DNA of 10,549 nt, taken from NCBI GenBank assembly GCA_007130745.1, contig SLRW01000048.1, positions 1-10,549 of the forward strand, written 5' to 3'. This document shows, one piece after another, positions 1 through 6,222 of this stretch. Below the pieces are notes generated by a model. It worked only from the letters and a program-made list of their open reading frames with translations, had not been told where the DNA came from and ran no database searches. This DNA is from Gammaproteobacteria bacterium. GTDB lineage: Bacteria; Pseudomonadota; Gammaproteobacteria; UBA5335; SLRW01. Numbering within the stretch: the first letter of the stretch is position 1; each line of letters begins with the position of its first letter. A program made the translations under genes and the position numbers.

Positions 1-1
1 C

Positions 2-2074
2 GAAGACAAGACTGCCGAAGACAAGACAGAGCAGAAAGCGGCAGAAAAACCGGCGCCGAAGAAAAAGGACAAGCCTGCGGCGGCCGACAAGGCGGCGGTG
101 GAAAGCAAGGCCAGGCCAGATGCTGAGCCGGAATCGGCTGCCAAAGAGAGTCGTGCTCCGGCGAGCCGCGGCGCCAGCCAGGAAATGATGCGGGTCTCCG
201 CCGATCTGCTCGATACCCTGCTCAATCAGGCCGGCGAGGTGAACATCTACCACGGTCGTCTGGAGCAGCAGATCACCGCGCTGGGCTTCAATATCAACGA
301 GCTGGCCCAGACCATTGTGCGCCTGCGTAATCAGCTGCGTGATCTTGAGTTGGAAACCGAGGCCCAGATTCTGTATCGCCACGAGAAAGAGGGCGGTCCA
401 TCAAGCGAGGAGGATTTTGACCCGCTTGAGATGGATCGCTACACCCACGTCCAGCAGCTCTCCCGGGCGCTGGTCGAGTCGGTGGCTGACCTTGAGAGTG
501 TGCACGAGCTGGTCGATGACCTGCGACGTGAGTCCGAGACCCTGTTGCTGCAGCAGTCCAGGGTGACCACGGATCTGCAGGATTCTCTGATGCGGACCCG
601 TATGGTGCCCTTCTCAGGCCAGACGCCTCGTTTGCGCCGGATTGTGCGCCAGACCAGTGCCGAGCTGGCCAAGCCGGCCAAACTGGTGGTGGAAGGTGAC
701 CAGGCTGAACTTGATCGTTCCGTAATGGAGCGCATGCTGGCGCCGCTGGAGCATATGTTGCGTAACGCCATCAGTCACGGGCTGGAAGAGCCGGACGAGC
801 GCGAGCGACTGGGCAAGCCGGTGGAAGGCGAAATCCGCATGAGCTTGCGTCGTGAAGGCTCGGAAGTGGTGGTGCAGGTCAGTGACGACGGCGCGGGGCT
901 TAATCTGGAAGCGATACGCCGCAAGGCTATTGAGCGGGGGTTAACCAGCGAAGGCGCCAAACTCAACGATTCAGACATCATGCAGTTCATTCTCGAGCCC
1001 GGTTTCAGTACCGCCAAGGAGGTTACCCAGGTGGCCGGCCGTGGTGTGGGCATGGACGTGGTGGACGCCGAGATCAAGCAGCTAGGTGGCAGTCTGGAAA
1101 TCGACTCTACCGTAGGCAAGGGCACGATTTTTACGGTTCGCCTGCCCTTTACCCTGGCCATCAGTCAGACCCTGCTGGTCAGCGCGGCGGGGGAAACCTA
1201 CGCGGTGCCGATGGTAGGTATTGAAGGGGTGGTGCGCGTACCCACCGAACAGGTCAGGGAATATCTCACCGGCGAAATGAGCTTCCACGAGTATGCAGGC
1301 GAACGCTACGAGGTTCGCGGCCTGTCTTCCCTGCTGGGGCGTGAGCACATGCCGGAGCCGGAGAAGGGGCAGAACCGCATCCCGCTGTTGTTGGTCCGGG
1401 CAGGTGATTATCTCGCTGCGCTGGCAGTCGACAGCATCATCGGCAGTCGCGAGACGGTAGTGAAATCAGTCGGGCCGCAGGTCAGCGGCATACGTGGCAT
1501 TGCGGGCGCCACCATCCTTGGTGACGGCAGCGTGGTGGTCATTCTCGATCTGGGCGCACTGGTGCGTACCGGATTTGTGGCGCGCATCAGTCGCGAAGCC
1601 GAGGAAACTGAAGGCCATGAAGCAGAAGTCGAAGCAGCCGCACCGGCCTGGGAAGAACCCGAAGAGGAAGAGCAGCGCCAGACCGTGGTCATGGTGGTCG
1701 ACGATTCCATTACCGTGCGCCGTGTAACCACACGTCTGCTCGAGCGCCAGGGGATGCAGGCGCTGACGGCCAAGGATGGTGTGGATGCCCTGGCACAGCT
1801 GCAGGATACGCGCCCGGACATCATGCTGCTGGATATCGAAATGCCGCGCATGGATGGTTTCGAGGTAGCCACCCATATCAAGGGTGACGAGCAGCTCAAG
1901 AGCATTCCGATTATCATGATTACTTCGCGCGTGGGTGAGAAACATCGCCAGCGGGCGCTGGATATCGGCGTGGACGAGTATCTCGGCAAGCCTTACCAGG
2001 AAACCGAGTTGCTTGAGACCATTCACGAAGTACTGGGCCGCGCTGATCAGCAGAGCCAGACAGGGTGGTCATGA
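2..2074 (+). CDS. chpA: ChpA-type hybrid chemotaxis histidine kinase of the type IV pilus system (C-terminal part, 5' truncated)
   Basis: The frame is open to the window edge, so this is the last 690 residues of a larger protein; the GTG at 98 is internal. In order it shows a Lys/Ala/Glu/Pro-rich linker (nt 2-180), a CheA-like dimerisation helix pair (SADLLDTLLNQAGEV, near nt 194) and a HATPase domain. The HATPase domain carries an N box (LRNAISHGLEEP, nt 758-793), a G1 box (DDGAGL, about 884-901) and a G2 box (GRGVGMD, about 1037-1057). A CheW-like regulatory domain follows (about 1160-1565), then an acidic linker. The C-terminal receiver domain has the acidic pair DD (near 1700), the phospho-acceptor Asp in LLDIEMP (near 1832), the Thr in MITS (near 1922) and the Lys in GKPY (near 1988). 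In pseudomonads ChpA phosphorylates PilG/PilH-type regulators to control pilus extension, twitching and surface sensing. The N-terminal Hpt domains expected in ChpA lie outside the window, so their number is unknown. The next gene, a CheW-like ChpC, supports the call. Confidence 0.93.
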   Translation, partial: EDKTAEDKTEQKAAEKPAPKKKDKPAAADKAAVESKARPDAEPESAAKESRAPASRGASQEMMRVSADLLDTLLNQAGEVNIYHGRLEQQITALGFNINELAQTIVRLRNQLRDLELETEAQILYRHEKEGGPSSEEDFDPLEMDRYTHVQQLSRALVESVADLESVHELVDDLRRESETLLLQQSRVTTDLQDSLMRTRMVPFSGQTPRLRRIVRQTSAELAKPAKLVVEGDQAELDRSVMERMLAPLEHMLRNAISHGLEEPDERERLGKPVEGEIRMSLRREGSEVVVQVSDDGAGLNLEAIRRKAIERGLTSEGAKLNDSDIMQFILEPGFSTAKEVTQVAGRGVGMDVVDAEIKQLGGSLEIDSTVGKGTIFTVRLPFTLAISQTLLVSAAGETYAVPMVGIEGVVRVPTEQVREYLTGEMSFHEYAGERYEVRGLSSLLGREHMPEPEKGQNRIPLLLVRAGDYLAALAVDSIIGSRETVVKSVGPQVSGIRGIAGATILGDGSVVVILDLGALVRTGFVARISREAEETEGHEAEVEAAAPAWEEPEEEEQRQTVVMVVDDSITVRRVTTRLLERQGMQALTAKDGVDALAQLQDTRPDIMLLDIEMPRMDGFEVATHIKGDEQLKSIPIIMITSRVGEKHRQRALDIGVDEYLGKPYQETELLETIHEVLGRADQQSQTGWS

Positions 2075-2154
2075 GTATGATCGGGGGCGCATTGGCGGCA
2101 ATCGCTGCCTGTCGGTCATCACGGGATTCGGGGAGTTGCATGCATGGCTATTGA
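2071..2154 (+). other. 27-codon mini-ORF bridging chpA and chpC
   Basis: An ATG at 2071 overlaps the chpA stop (ATGA, 2071-2074), with AGGG at 2062-2065 as a possible ribosome site. The 27 codons (beginning MSMIGGALAA) end in TGA at 2152-2154, eight bases past the chpC ATG. The peptide resembles nothing I recognise. The stop/start geometry at both ends would suit a translational relay from chpA to chpC. It could also be chance, or the remnant of a lost gene such as chpB. Protein-coding status is doubtful. Confidence 0.25.
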
Positions 2155-2614
2155 GGAAGTCTACAGTCTGCTGTTGCCACTGGACGGGACACGCCTGCTG
2201 CTGCCCAATGCCATCGTGGCCGAAGTGGTGGGTTTCAGCCAGCCTCGCCCGTTGCAAGGCAAGCAGCCGGACTGGTTGCTTGGTGAGATGACCTGGCAGG
2301 ACAAGCAAGTGCCGGTGATCAGCTTCGAAGGCATGCGCCGCGGAGGGCGTCCGGCGGAACTCAATCCGCGCGCGCGTGTGGCCATTCTCAACTGCATCAT
2401 GGGAGCCAGTGATCTGGTCAGTCTCGGGGTGGTGACCGAAGGCCATCCCCATCTGGTACGTGTGGATGCCACTATTCTTACCCACGATGACCGTCAGGAA
2501 CCGGAGGCCGATTCGCCGGTACTGTGCCGTGTGTTTATCGCCAATGCCGAAGCACTGATTCCAAACATGGAATTCATCGAGAAAACGCTGGCCGAGCTCC
2601 TTGAGGCGGCCTGA
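2144..2614 (+). CDS. chpC: ChpC-like CheW-domain adaptor protein
   Basis: This 156-residue protein is essentially one CheW domain. It opens with the typical beta strand (EEVYSLLLPLDGTRLLLPNAIVAEVV), followed by a GEMTWQDKQVPVISFE segment corresponding to the G-x-x-x-W-x-x-x-x-v-P-v pattern of CheW proteins, and ends in a helix. CheW proteins couple chemoreceptors to CheA-type kinases at the inner membrane. P. aeruginosa has two in the Chp system, PilI and ChpC, and the position right after the kinase gene points to ChpC. The start is set by GGGAG at 2131-2135, eight bases before the ATG. It lies 69 bp after chpA and is probably in the same operon. The methylesterase chpB usually found between them is missing. 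The stop is 17 bp from the convergent rsmE stop, and I see no clear terminator between them. Confidence 0.87.
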   Translation: MAIEEVYSLLLPLDGTRLLLPNAIVAEVVGFSQPRPLQGKQPDWLLGEMTWQDKQVPVISFEGMRRGGRPAELNPRARVAILNCIMGASDLVSLGVVTEGHPHLVRVDATILTHDDRQEPEADSPVLCRVFIANAEALIPNMEFIEKTLAELLEAA

Positions 2615-2631
2615 GGCGTGTTGAAAAGCAC

Positions 2632-3360
2632 CTAGCGCAGATCGCCCCACAGTGCCTGCAGGGCCGCCAGTGTCGCCACCCCTGCGGTTTCGGTTCGAAG
2701 TATACGTGGGCCCAGATGGATACACCGGAACTGCGTCGCCCGCGCCCGTTCAACTTCAGCCTCGCTCAATCCGCCTTCCGGGCCGACAAGCAACACCAGT
2801 TCGGCGCTGGTTGGCATCGCGGCCAGCCCCTCCGGGCTGCCGGGTTGCGGCAGCAGGCGTTGCCCTTGAGGCAAGTCCTGCAGGGCTGCGTCCAGGCTGC
2901 GAAGCGGGTGCAGTTCCGGGATGCGGCTGCGCCCGGATTGCTCGCAGGCGCTGATCACGACACCCTGCCAGTGGTGCAGCCGCTTGTCGGCCCTTTTGCT
3001 ATCCAGGCGCACCACACTGCGCTCGCAGAATAGCGGATATACGGCCTTCACCCCCAGTTCCACGGCTTTTTGCAGGGTGTAGTCCATGCGCTCACCACGT
3101 GAAACCCCCTGCAGCAAGCTGATGTGCAGGGGGGATTCGCTGTGATTGCCCCGGCATTCCTGCACTTCGGCCCGGGCCTGGTCGCGCCCCCTGACATGCA
3201 GGAGGGCCGGGTAGTCCTTGCCGTCACCGTTGAACAGCACCAGAGGCGCCCCGTCACGCAGGCGCAATACCCGCAGCAAACGCCGGGATGTCGGGGCGTC
3301 GAGTTCAGTGGTCTCGCCAGGTCTTAGATCGGCCGGTGTATACAGGCGTGGGATGCGCAC
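2632..3360 (-). CDS. rsmE: 16S rRNA (uracil-1498-N3)-methyltransferase RsmE
   Basis: This 242-residue protein has the full length and signatures of RsmE, a SPOUT (trefoil-knot) enzyme that uses S-adenosylmethionine to methylate N3 of U1498 in helix 44 of 16S rRNA in the assembled 30S subunit. An N-terminal PUA-like domain spans about residues 1-70. The SPOUT domain carries ACEQSGRSRIPE (138-149), LVGPEGGLSEAE (191-202) and LGPRILRTETA (216-226), the last two forming the cofactor knot. The start is GTG (complement of 3358-3360), which shares one base with the argA stop (TAGTG on the minus strand). GGAG at 3366-3369 lies inside the end of argA, five bases away, which supports this start and suggests translational coupling. 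As I recall, rsmE also lies close to the chp genes in P. aeruginosa, so the neighbourhood may be partly conserved. Confidence 0.96.
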   Translation of the reverse strand: MRIPRLYTPADLRPGETTELDAPTSRRLLRVLRLRDGAPLVLFNGDGKDYPALLHVRGRDQARAEVQECRGNHSESPLHISLLQGVSRGERMDYTLQKAVELGVKAVYPLFCERSVVRLDSKRADKRLHHWQGVVISACEQSGRSRIPELHPLRSLDAALQDLPQGQRLLPQPGSPEGLAAMPTSAELVLLVGPEGGLSEAEVERARATQFRCIHLGPRILRTETAGVATLAALQALWGDLR

Positions 3361-4682
3361 TAGCGCTCCAGCGACTTGGTCAATACCCGCGAACGTCGCT
3401 GGTAGTTGTACAGTGCCTGACGCTGCACCGGAATGTCTTCCAGCCGGCCGGGCTCAAAACCCTGCTCACGGAACCAGTGGGTAGTGCGTGTGGTGAGCAC
3501 AAACAGCCGGCGCAGTCCGCGCCGACGTGCGCGCAGCTCGAGCATTTGCAGCAGGACTTCGCCCCGGTTGTTGCTGCGATAATCCGGGTGTACCGCCACA
3601 CAGGCGATTTCCCCGGCCGTGGCTTCGCTGAATTCGTGCAGGCTGGCGCAGGCGACCACCATGCCGTCGCGTTCCATGACCACAAAGTCATCTATAAGCA
3701 GCTCGAGCTGTTCGCGCGAGCGGGGAGCAAGAATACCCTCGGCCTCCAACGGCGTGATCAACCGCAGAATACCGCCGATATCGTCGACCGTGGCGGTGCG
3801 CACGGCGTCGTATTCATCGTGTGTCACCAGGGTGCCGATGCCGTCGCGGCTGTAGAGTTCCTGTAACAACGCGCCATCATGCTGACGATTGATGAGATGG
3901 GCGCGCCGTACGCCACCGCGGCAGGCCCGCACGGCATCGTTCAGACGCCGCTGCAGTTCTGCTGGGCAGCTCGGGCTGGCGGCGGTCTGTTCGGCTTCGG
4001 TCGGCGTCATCACTTCCAGGCCGCTGCCTTCGGCGTCTACCGGTGTATGTCCGTCGGTCATCAGCAACAACTTGTCGGCGCGCAGCGCCATCGCCACTCC
4101 GGTGGCGACTTCGCCGGCATCCAGATAAAACAGCTCGCCGGTAGGTGAGTATCCCACGGGTGACAGAATCACCATGGCGCCCAGATCCAGCTGGGCCCGA
4201 ATGGCATCGCTGTCCACCCGTCTGAGCTCACCGCTGTGCTGGTGATCCACACCATCACGCATACCCAGGGGGCGGGCCGTGACCAGGTTGCCACTGACCA
4301 GCCGCAGGCCCGGGCCGGCCACGGCGCTGGTGGCCAGGCCGCTGGAAAACACCGCCTCCAGATCCAGTCGGGCGCCGCCGCAGATTTCCCGCACAAACTG
4401 TAATACGGTGTCGTCGGTAACCGGCATGCCGTTGGCTTGCGCCAGCTCATGCCCCGCATCCTCCAGCCGCTGTTGCAATTGGCTATTAATGTCGTGTACC
4501 AGCACCAGCCGGACGCCCAGATGGGTGAGCAGGGTGAGATCCTGGGCCAGGCCGGGCAGGCTGTCATCCAACAGCGCCTGTCCGGGCAGCAAGACCACGA
4601 AGGTGCGTCCCCGGTGCGCCCGGATGTAGGGCGAGGAGTTGCGCAGCCAGTTAACGAATTCCGGCGTGTTCCGCGTATCCAT
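3360..4682 (-). CDS. argA: N-acetylglutamate synthase (classical fused amino-acid-kinase/GNAT type)
   Basis: The 440-residue product matches classical ArgA (E. coli about 443), which catalyses the first step of arginine synthesis: acetyl-CoA plus glutamate gives N-acetylglutamate. It is normally feedback-inhibited by arginine. Residues 1 to about 285 form the amino-acid-kinase-like regulatory domain (IRAHRGRTFVV at 20-30, SGNLVTARPLG at 130-140, GVDHQHSGELRRVD at 144-157, DGALLQELYSRDGIGT at 269-284). Residues about 290-440 form the catalytic GNAT domain, with the acetyl-CoA loop VAVHPDYRSNNRGEVLL (362-378), LFVLTTRTTHWFREQGFEP (393-411) and the terminal LYNYQRRSRVL (424-434). The usual VxGARPQI motif after the first strands reads VHDINSQL here (62-69), which is unusual. 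AGGA at 4693-4696 sits ten bases before the ATG. It lies 19 bp after argE, clearly in one operon. Confidence 0.96.
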   Translation of the reverse strand: MDTRNTPEFVNWLRNSSPYIRAHRGRTFVVLLPGQALLDDSLPGLAQDLTLLTHLGVRLVLVHDINSQLQQRLEDAGHELAQANGMPVTDDTVLQFVREICGGARLDLEAVFSSGLATSAVAGPGLRLVSGNLVTARPLGMRDGVDHQHSGELRRVDSDAIRAQLDLGAMVILSPVGYSPTGELFYLDAGEVATGVAMALRADKLLLMTDGHTPVDAEGSGLEVMTPTEAEQTAASPSCPAELQRRLNDAVRACRGGVRRAHLINRQHDGALLQELYSRDGIGTLVTHDEYDAVRTATVDDIGGILRLITPLEAEGILAPRSREQLELLIDDFVVMERDGMVVACASLHEFSEATAGEIACVAVHPDYRSNNRGEVLLQMLELRARRRGLRRLFVLTTRTTHWFREQGFEPGRLEDIPVQRQALYNYQRRSRVLTKSLER

Positions 4683-4701
4683 GGATATGTTTTCCTGCCT
4701 G

Positions 4702-5913
4702 TTATTTACCTGCGCTGCCAGTCTGTGCCGGATGCGGTGTCAGACAAAAATGCCTGATCAGCGATTCTAGCAGTTCCAGTGTGGGCGCCATCTGGTTCAG
4801 ATCCAGATATTCATCCGGCTGGTGCGCCTGGTCAATATTGCCGGGGCCCAGTATGACGGTATCCATGCCCATTTGCCGGTAAAAAGGCCCTTCGGTGCCG
4901 AAATTTACCCCGCCGGCGGGGTGCCCGGTAAGCTGCTCGACTACGGCTACAAGCGGGCTGTCCGCGGGTGTTTCCATAGGCGCTGTGCCCTCGAACAGAG
5001 GGCTGTAATCGAGCCGCAGGCCGCTATCTCCAAGGGCGCTTTCAGCGGCTTCGCGAATCCAGCTTCGGGTTTGCTCAATCGCCATACCTGGTAGCAACCG
5101 CAGGTCCAGGTGCAGCTCACACTCGCCACAGATGCGGTTGGGATTGTCGCCGCCATGAATATGTCCCAGGTTCATGGTCGGCGAGGGCACGGCAAAGCCG
5201 GGGTGGTGATAGCGTTCGCTTAATTGCGCACGCAGCGCCAGTAGCGCAGTAATGACCTGGTGCATGCCTTCCAGTGCGTTGCGCCCGAGCTCCGGGTTGC
5301 TGGAATGGCCCGAACGTCCGATGACCCGGATGCGCTCCATCATGATTCCCTTGTGCAGGCGCACCGGGCGCAGTCCGGTCGGCTCGCCGACAATGGCCAT
5401 GCGGGCAGGCAGCGAGCCGGCCCGGGCCAGTGCCCGTGCGCCCGCCATGCTGCATTCCTCGTCTGCAGTGGCCAGGATAATCAGCGGCTGCTTCAAATCC
5501 TGGCGTCGGACGCGGCTGGCTGCATGAATGGCCAGGGCGAGGAAGGATTTCATGTCGGCGCTGCCCAGCCCGTAGAGGCGATCCTCGCGCACCTCGCCGG
5601 CAAAGGGATCACACTGCCAGCGCTGCTCGTCCCAGGGCACGGTATCGGTATGCCCGGCCAGCACCAGGCCGCCGCTGCCCTCGCCTAGCGTGGCGATGAG
5701 ATTGGCCTTGTCCGGCCCCTGGCTGACGGGCTGCAAGCGGGTGGTGAAGCCCAGATCATCCAGCCAGTTGCGCAGCTGATCCAGCACAGTCATATTGCTC
5801 ATGTCCAGCGACGGCTGTGCGCTGCTGACCGAAGGCAGTGCGATCAGTTCGCGCATCATGTCTGTGGGTGCTGGCAGCAAGATTCGGCTTTTAGTCACGG
5901 TGTGCGGGTCCAT
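4702..5913 (-). CDS. argE: Acetylornithine deacetylase ArgE (M20 metallopeptidase family)
   Basis: This 403-residue cytoplasmic zinc hydrolase removes acetate from N2-acetylornithine to give ornithine, the linear route of arginine synthesis. Metal and catalytic motifs are all visible: AGHTDTVPW (ligand H88), GLGSADMK (bridging D120), TADEECSMAGA (general base E152 and ligand E153), VGEPTG (E177), and NIDQAHQPDEY (H364) near the C-terminus. The dimerisation domain is indicated by GRSGHSSNPELGRNAL (199-214). The ATG at 5911-5913 gives a sensible N-terminus, but no good Shine-Dalgarno is present. Instead a perfect 6-bp stem (CCCGGT/ACCGGG, 5920-5934) occupies that space. Met19 or Met20 are less likely alternative starts because they trim the leading helix. 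It is the first gene of the argE-argA-rsmE operon. Succinyl-diaminopimelate desuccinylase is a relative, but ArgE fits better in sequence and context. Confidence 0.93.
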   Translation of the reverse strand: MDPHTVTKSRILLPAPTDMMRELIALPSVSSAQPSLDMSNMTVLDQLRNWLDDLGFTTRLQPVSQGPDKANLIATLGEGSGGLVLAGHTDTVPWDEQRWQCDPFAGEVREDRLYGLGSADMKSFLALAIHAASRVRRQDLKQPLIILATADEECSMAGARALARAGSLPARMAIVGEPTGLRPVRLHKGIMMERIRVIGRSGHSSNPELGRNALEGMHQVITALLALRAQLSERYHHPGFAVPSPTMNLGHIHGGDNPNRICGECELHLDLRLLPGMAIEQTRSWIREAAESALGDSGLRLDYSPLFEGTAPMETPADSPLVAVVEQLTGHPAGGVNFGTEGPFYRQMGMDTVILGPGNIDQAHQPDEYLDLNQMAPTLELLESLIRHFCLTPHPAQTGSAGK

Positions 5914-5919
5914 CTATAA

Positions 5920-5934
5920 CCCGGTTGCACCGGG
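5920..5934 (-). promoter_or_regulatory. Small inverted repeat in the argE 5' leader
   Basis: CCCGGT (5920-5925) and ACCGGG (5929-5934) form a perfect 6-bp inverted repeat around a 3-base spacer, six bases upstream of the argE start. Outer AACC (5918-5921) and GGTT (5937-5940) also face each other. It covers the place where a ribosome site should be, so it could form a small hairpin that limits argE translation, or be an operator. It does not resemble an ArgR box. No function is established. Confidence 0.3.
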
Positions 5935-5953
5935 CTGGTTGAGAGCTTGATAA

Positions 5954-5983
5954 GGAACCTCTGATCAATTCGTCACGTCTCAG
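5954..5983 (+). repeat. Left terminal inverted repeat of the candidate MITE
   Basis: Thirty bases match the right end (6185-6214) in inverted orientation at 28 positions; the outer 21 are identical. It begins 40 bp upstream of the argE start codon. Confidence 0.85.
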
Positions 5984-6065
5984 CGGGCCCTGTCGCGTTT
6001 AACTGCAAGGCGCCGTGCGCAGGGAAGGCCGGTTGCCCTTTCCAGGCGCGGCAACGCCGCAGATG

Positions 6066-6106
6066 GGCGCGACAGAGCCCGCCCTTCGGGGCTTTGTCAG
6101 TGCGCC
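6066..6106. other. Hairpin in the interior of the candidate MITE
   Basis: GGCGC (6066-6070) pairs with GCGCC (6102-6106). GACAGAGCCC (6071-6080) pairs with GGGCTTTGTC (6089-6098) through ten pairs including one G-T, with AGT (6099-6101) bulged. Alternatively GCCC-TTCG-GGGC (6081-6092) forms a tetraloop hairpin followed by TTTG, which on the plus strand looks like a weak terminator. Structured interiors are common in MITEs and REP-like elements. No role is proven. Confidence 0.45.
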
Positions 6107-6184
6107 GGCCTCTGCGTTGCGTCTTTTCATCGTATCGGGATACGCTCTGAAAGTCGCGCCTTGATGCTGACACACTGGTAAAGC

Positions 6185-6214
6185 CTGAGGCGCGACGAAT
6201 TGATCAGAGGTTCC
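6185..6214 (-). repeat. Right terminal inverted repeat of the candidate MITE
   Basis: This is the inverted partner of 5954-5983. It ends eight bases before the mltF ATG. Its terminal AGAGG (6206-6210) is the only Shine-Dalgarno-like sequence for mltF, twelve bases from the start, so the element end may serve as the ribosome site. Confidence 0.85.
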
Positions 6215-6222
6215 CTGGATCT

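Larger units (their letters stand above)
5954..6214. mobile_element. Candidate MITE, 261 bp, with 30-bp terminal inverted repeats
   Basis: The left end (5954-5983) and right end (6185-6214) are inverted copies. The outer 21 bp, beginning GGAACCTCTGATCA at the left end, are identical. The next nine differ only at two transitions (A/G and T/C) and finish with CTCAG. The interior is GC-rich and structured: an imperfect 15-bp stem with a three-base bulge at 6066-6106, a competing cTTCGg-capped hairpin at 6081-6092, and a short palindrome at 6131-6144. No transposase is encoded, so any movement would need an enzyme elsewhere in the genome. I find no target duplication: the flanks are TAA on the left and CTG on the right. 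It fills the divergent argE/mltF space and must carry or replace promoter sequence of both genes. The termini suggest a DDE-transposase family, but I cannot assign one. Confidence 0.8.

Noticed and set aside
1..27. Short direct repeat at the window start as a DNA repeat element
   Set aside because: GAAGACAAGAC occurs twice but encodes EDKT-EDKT in the low-complexity linker of ChpA; it is a protein-level repeat.
1408..2026. Two minus-strand ORFs of 186 and 193 codons inside chpA
   Set aside because: They lie opposite conserved CheW and receiver domains; the Ser/Thr/Arg-rich composition is typical of antisense frames.
3288..3866. 192-codon plus-strand ORF antisense to argA
   Set aside because: argA on the minus strand is clearly conserved through this region; the plus-strand frame has no recognisable domain or ribosome site.
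5951..6217. Target-site duplication flanking the repeat element
   Set aside because: The flanks (TAA before the left end, CTG after the right end) do not match at 2-4 bp, and longer flanks do not match either.
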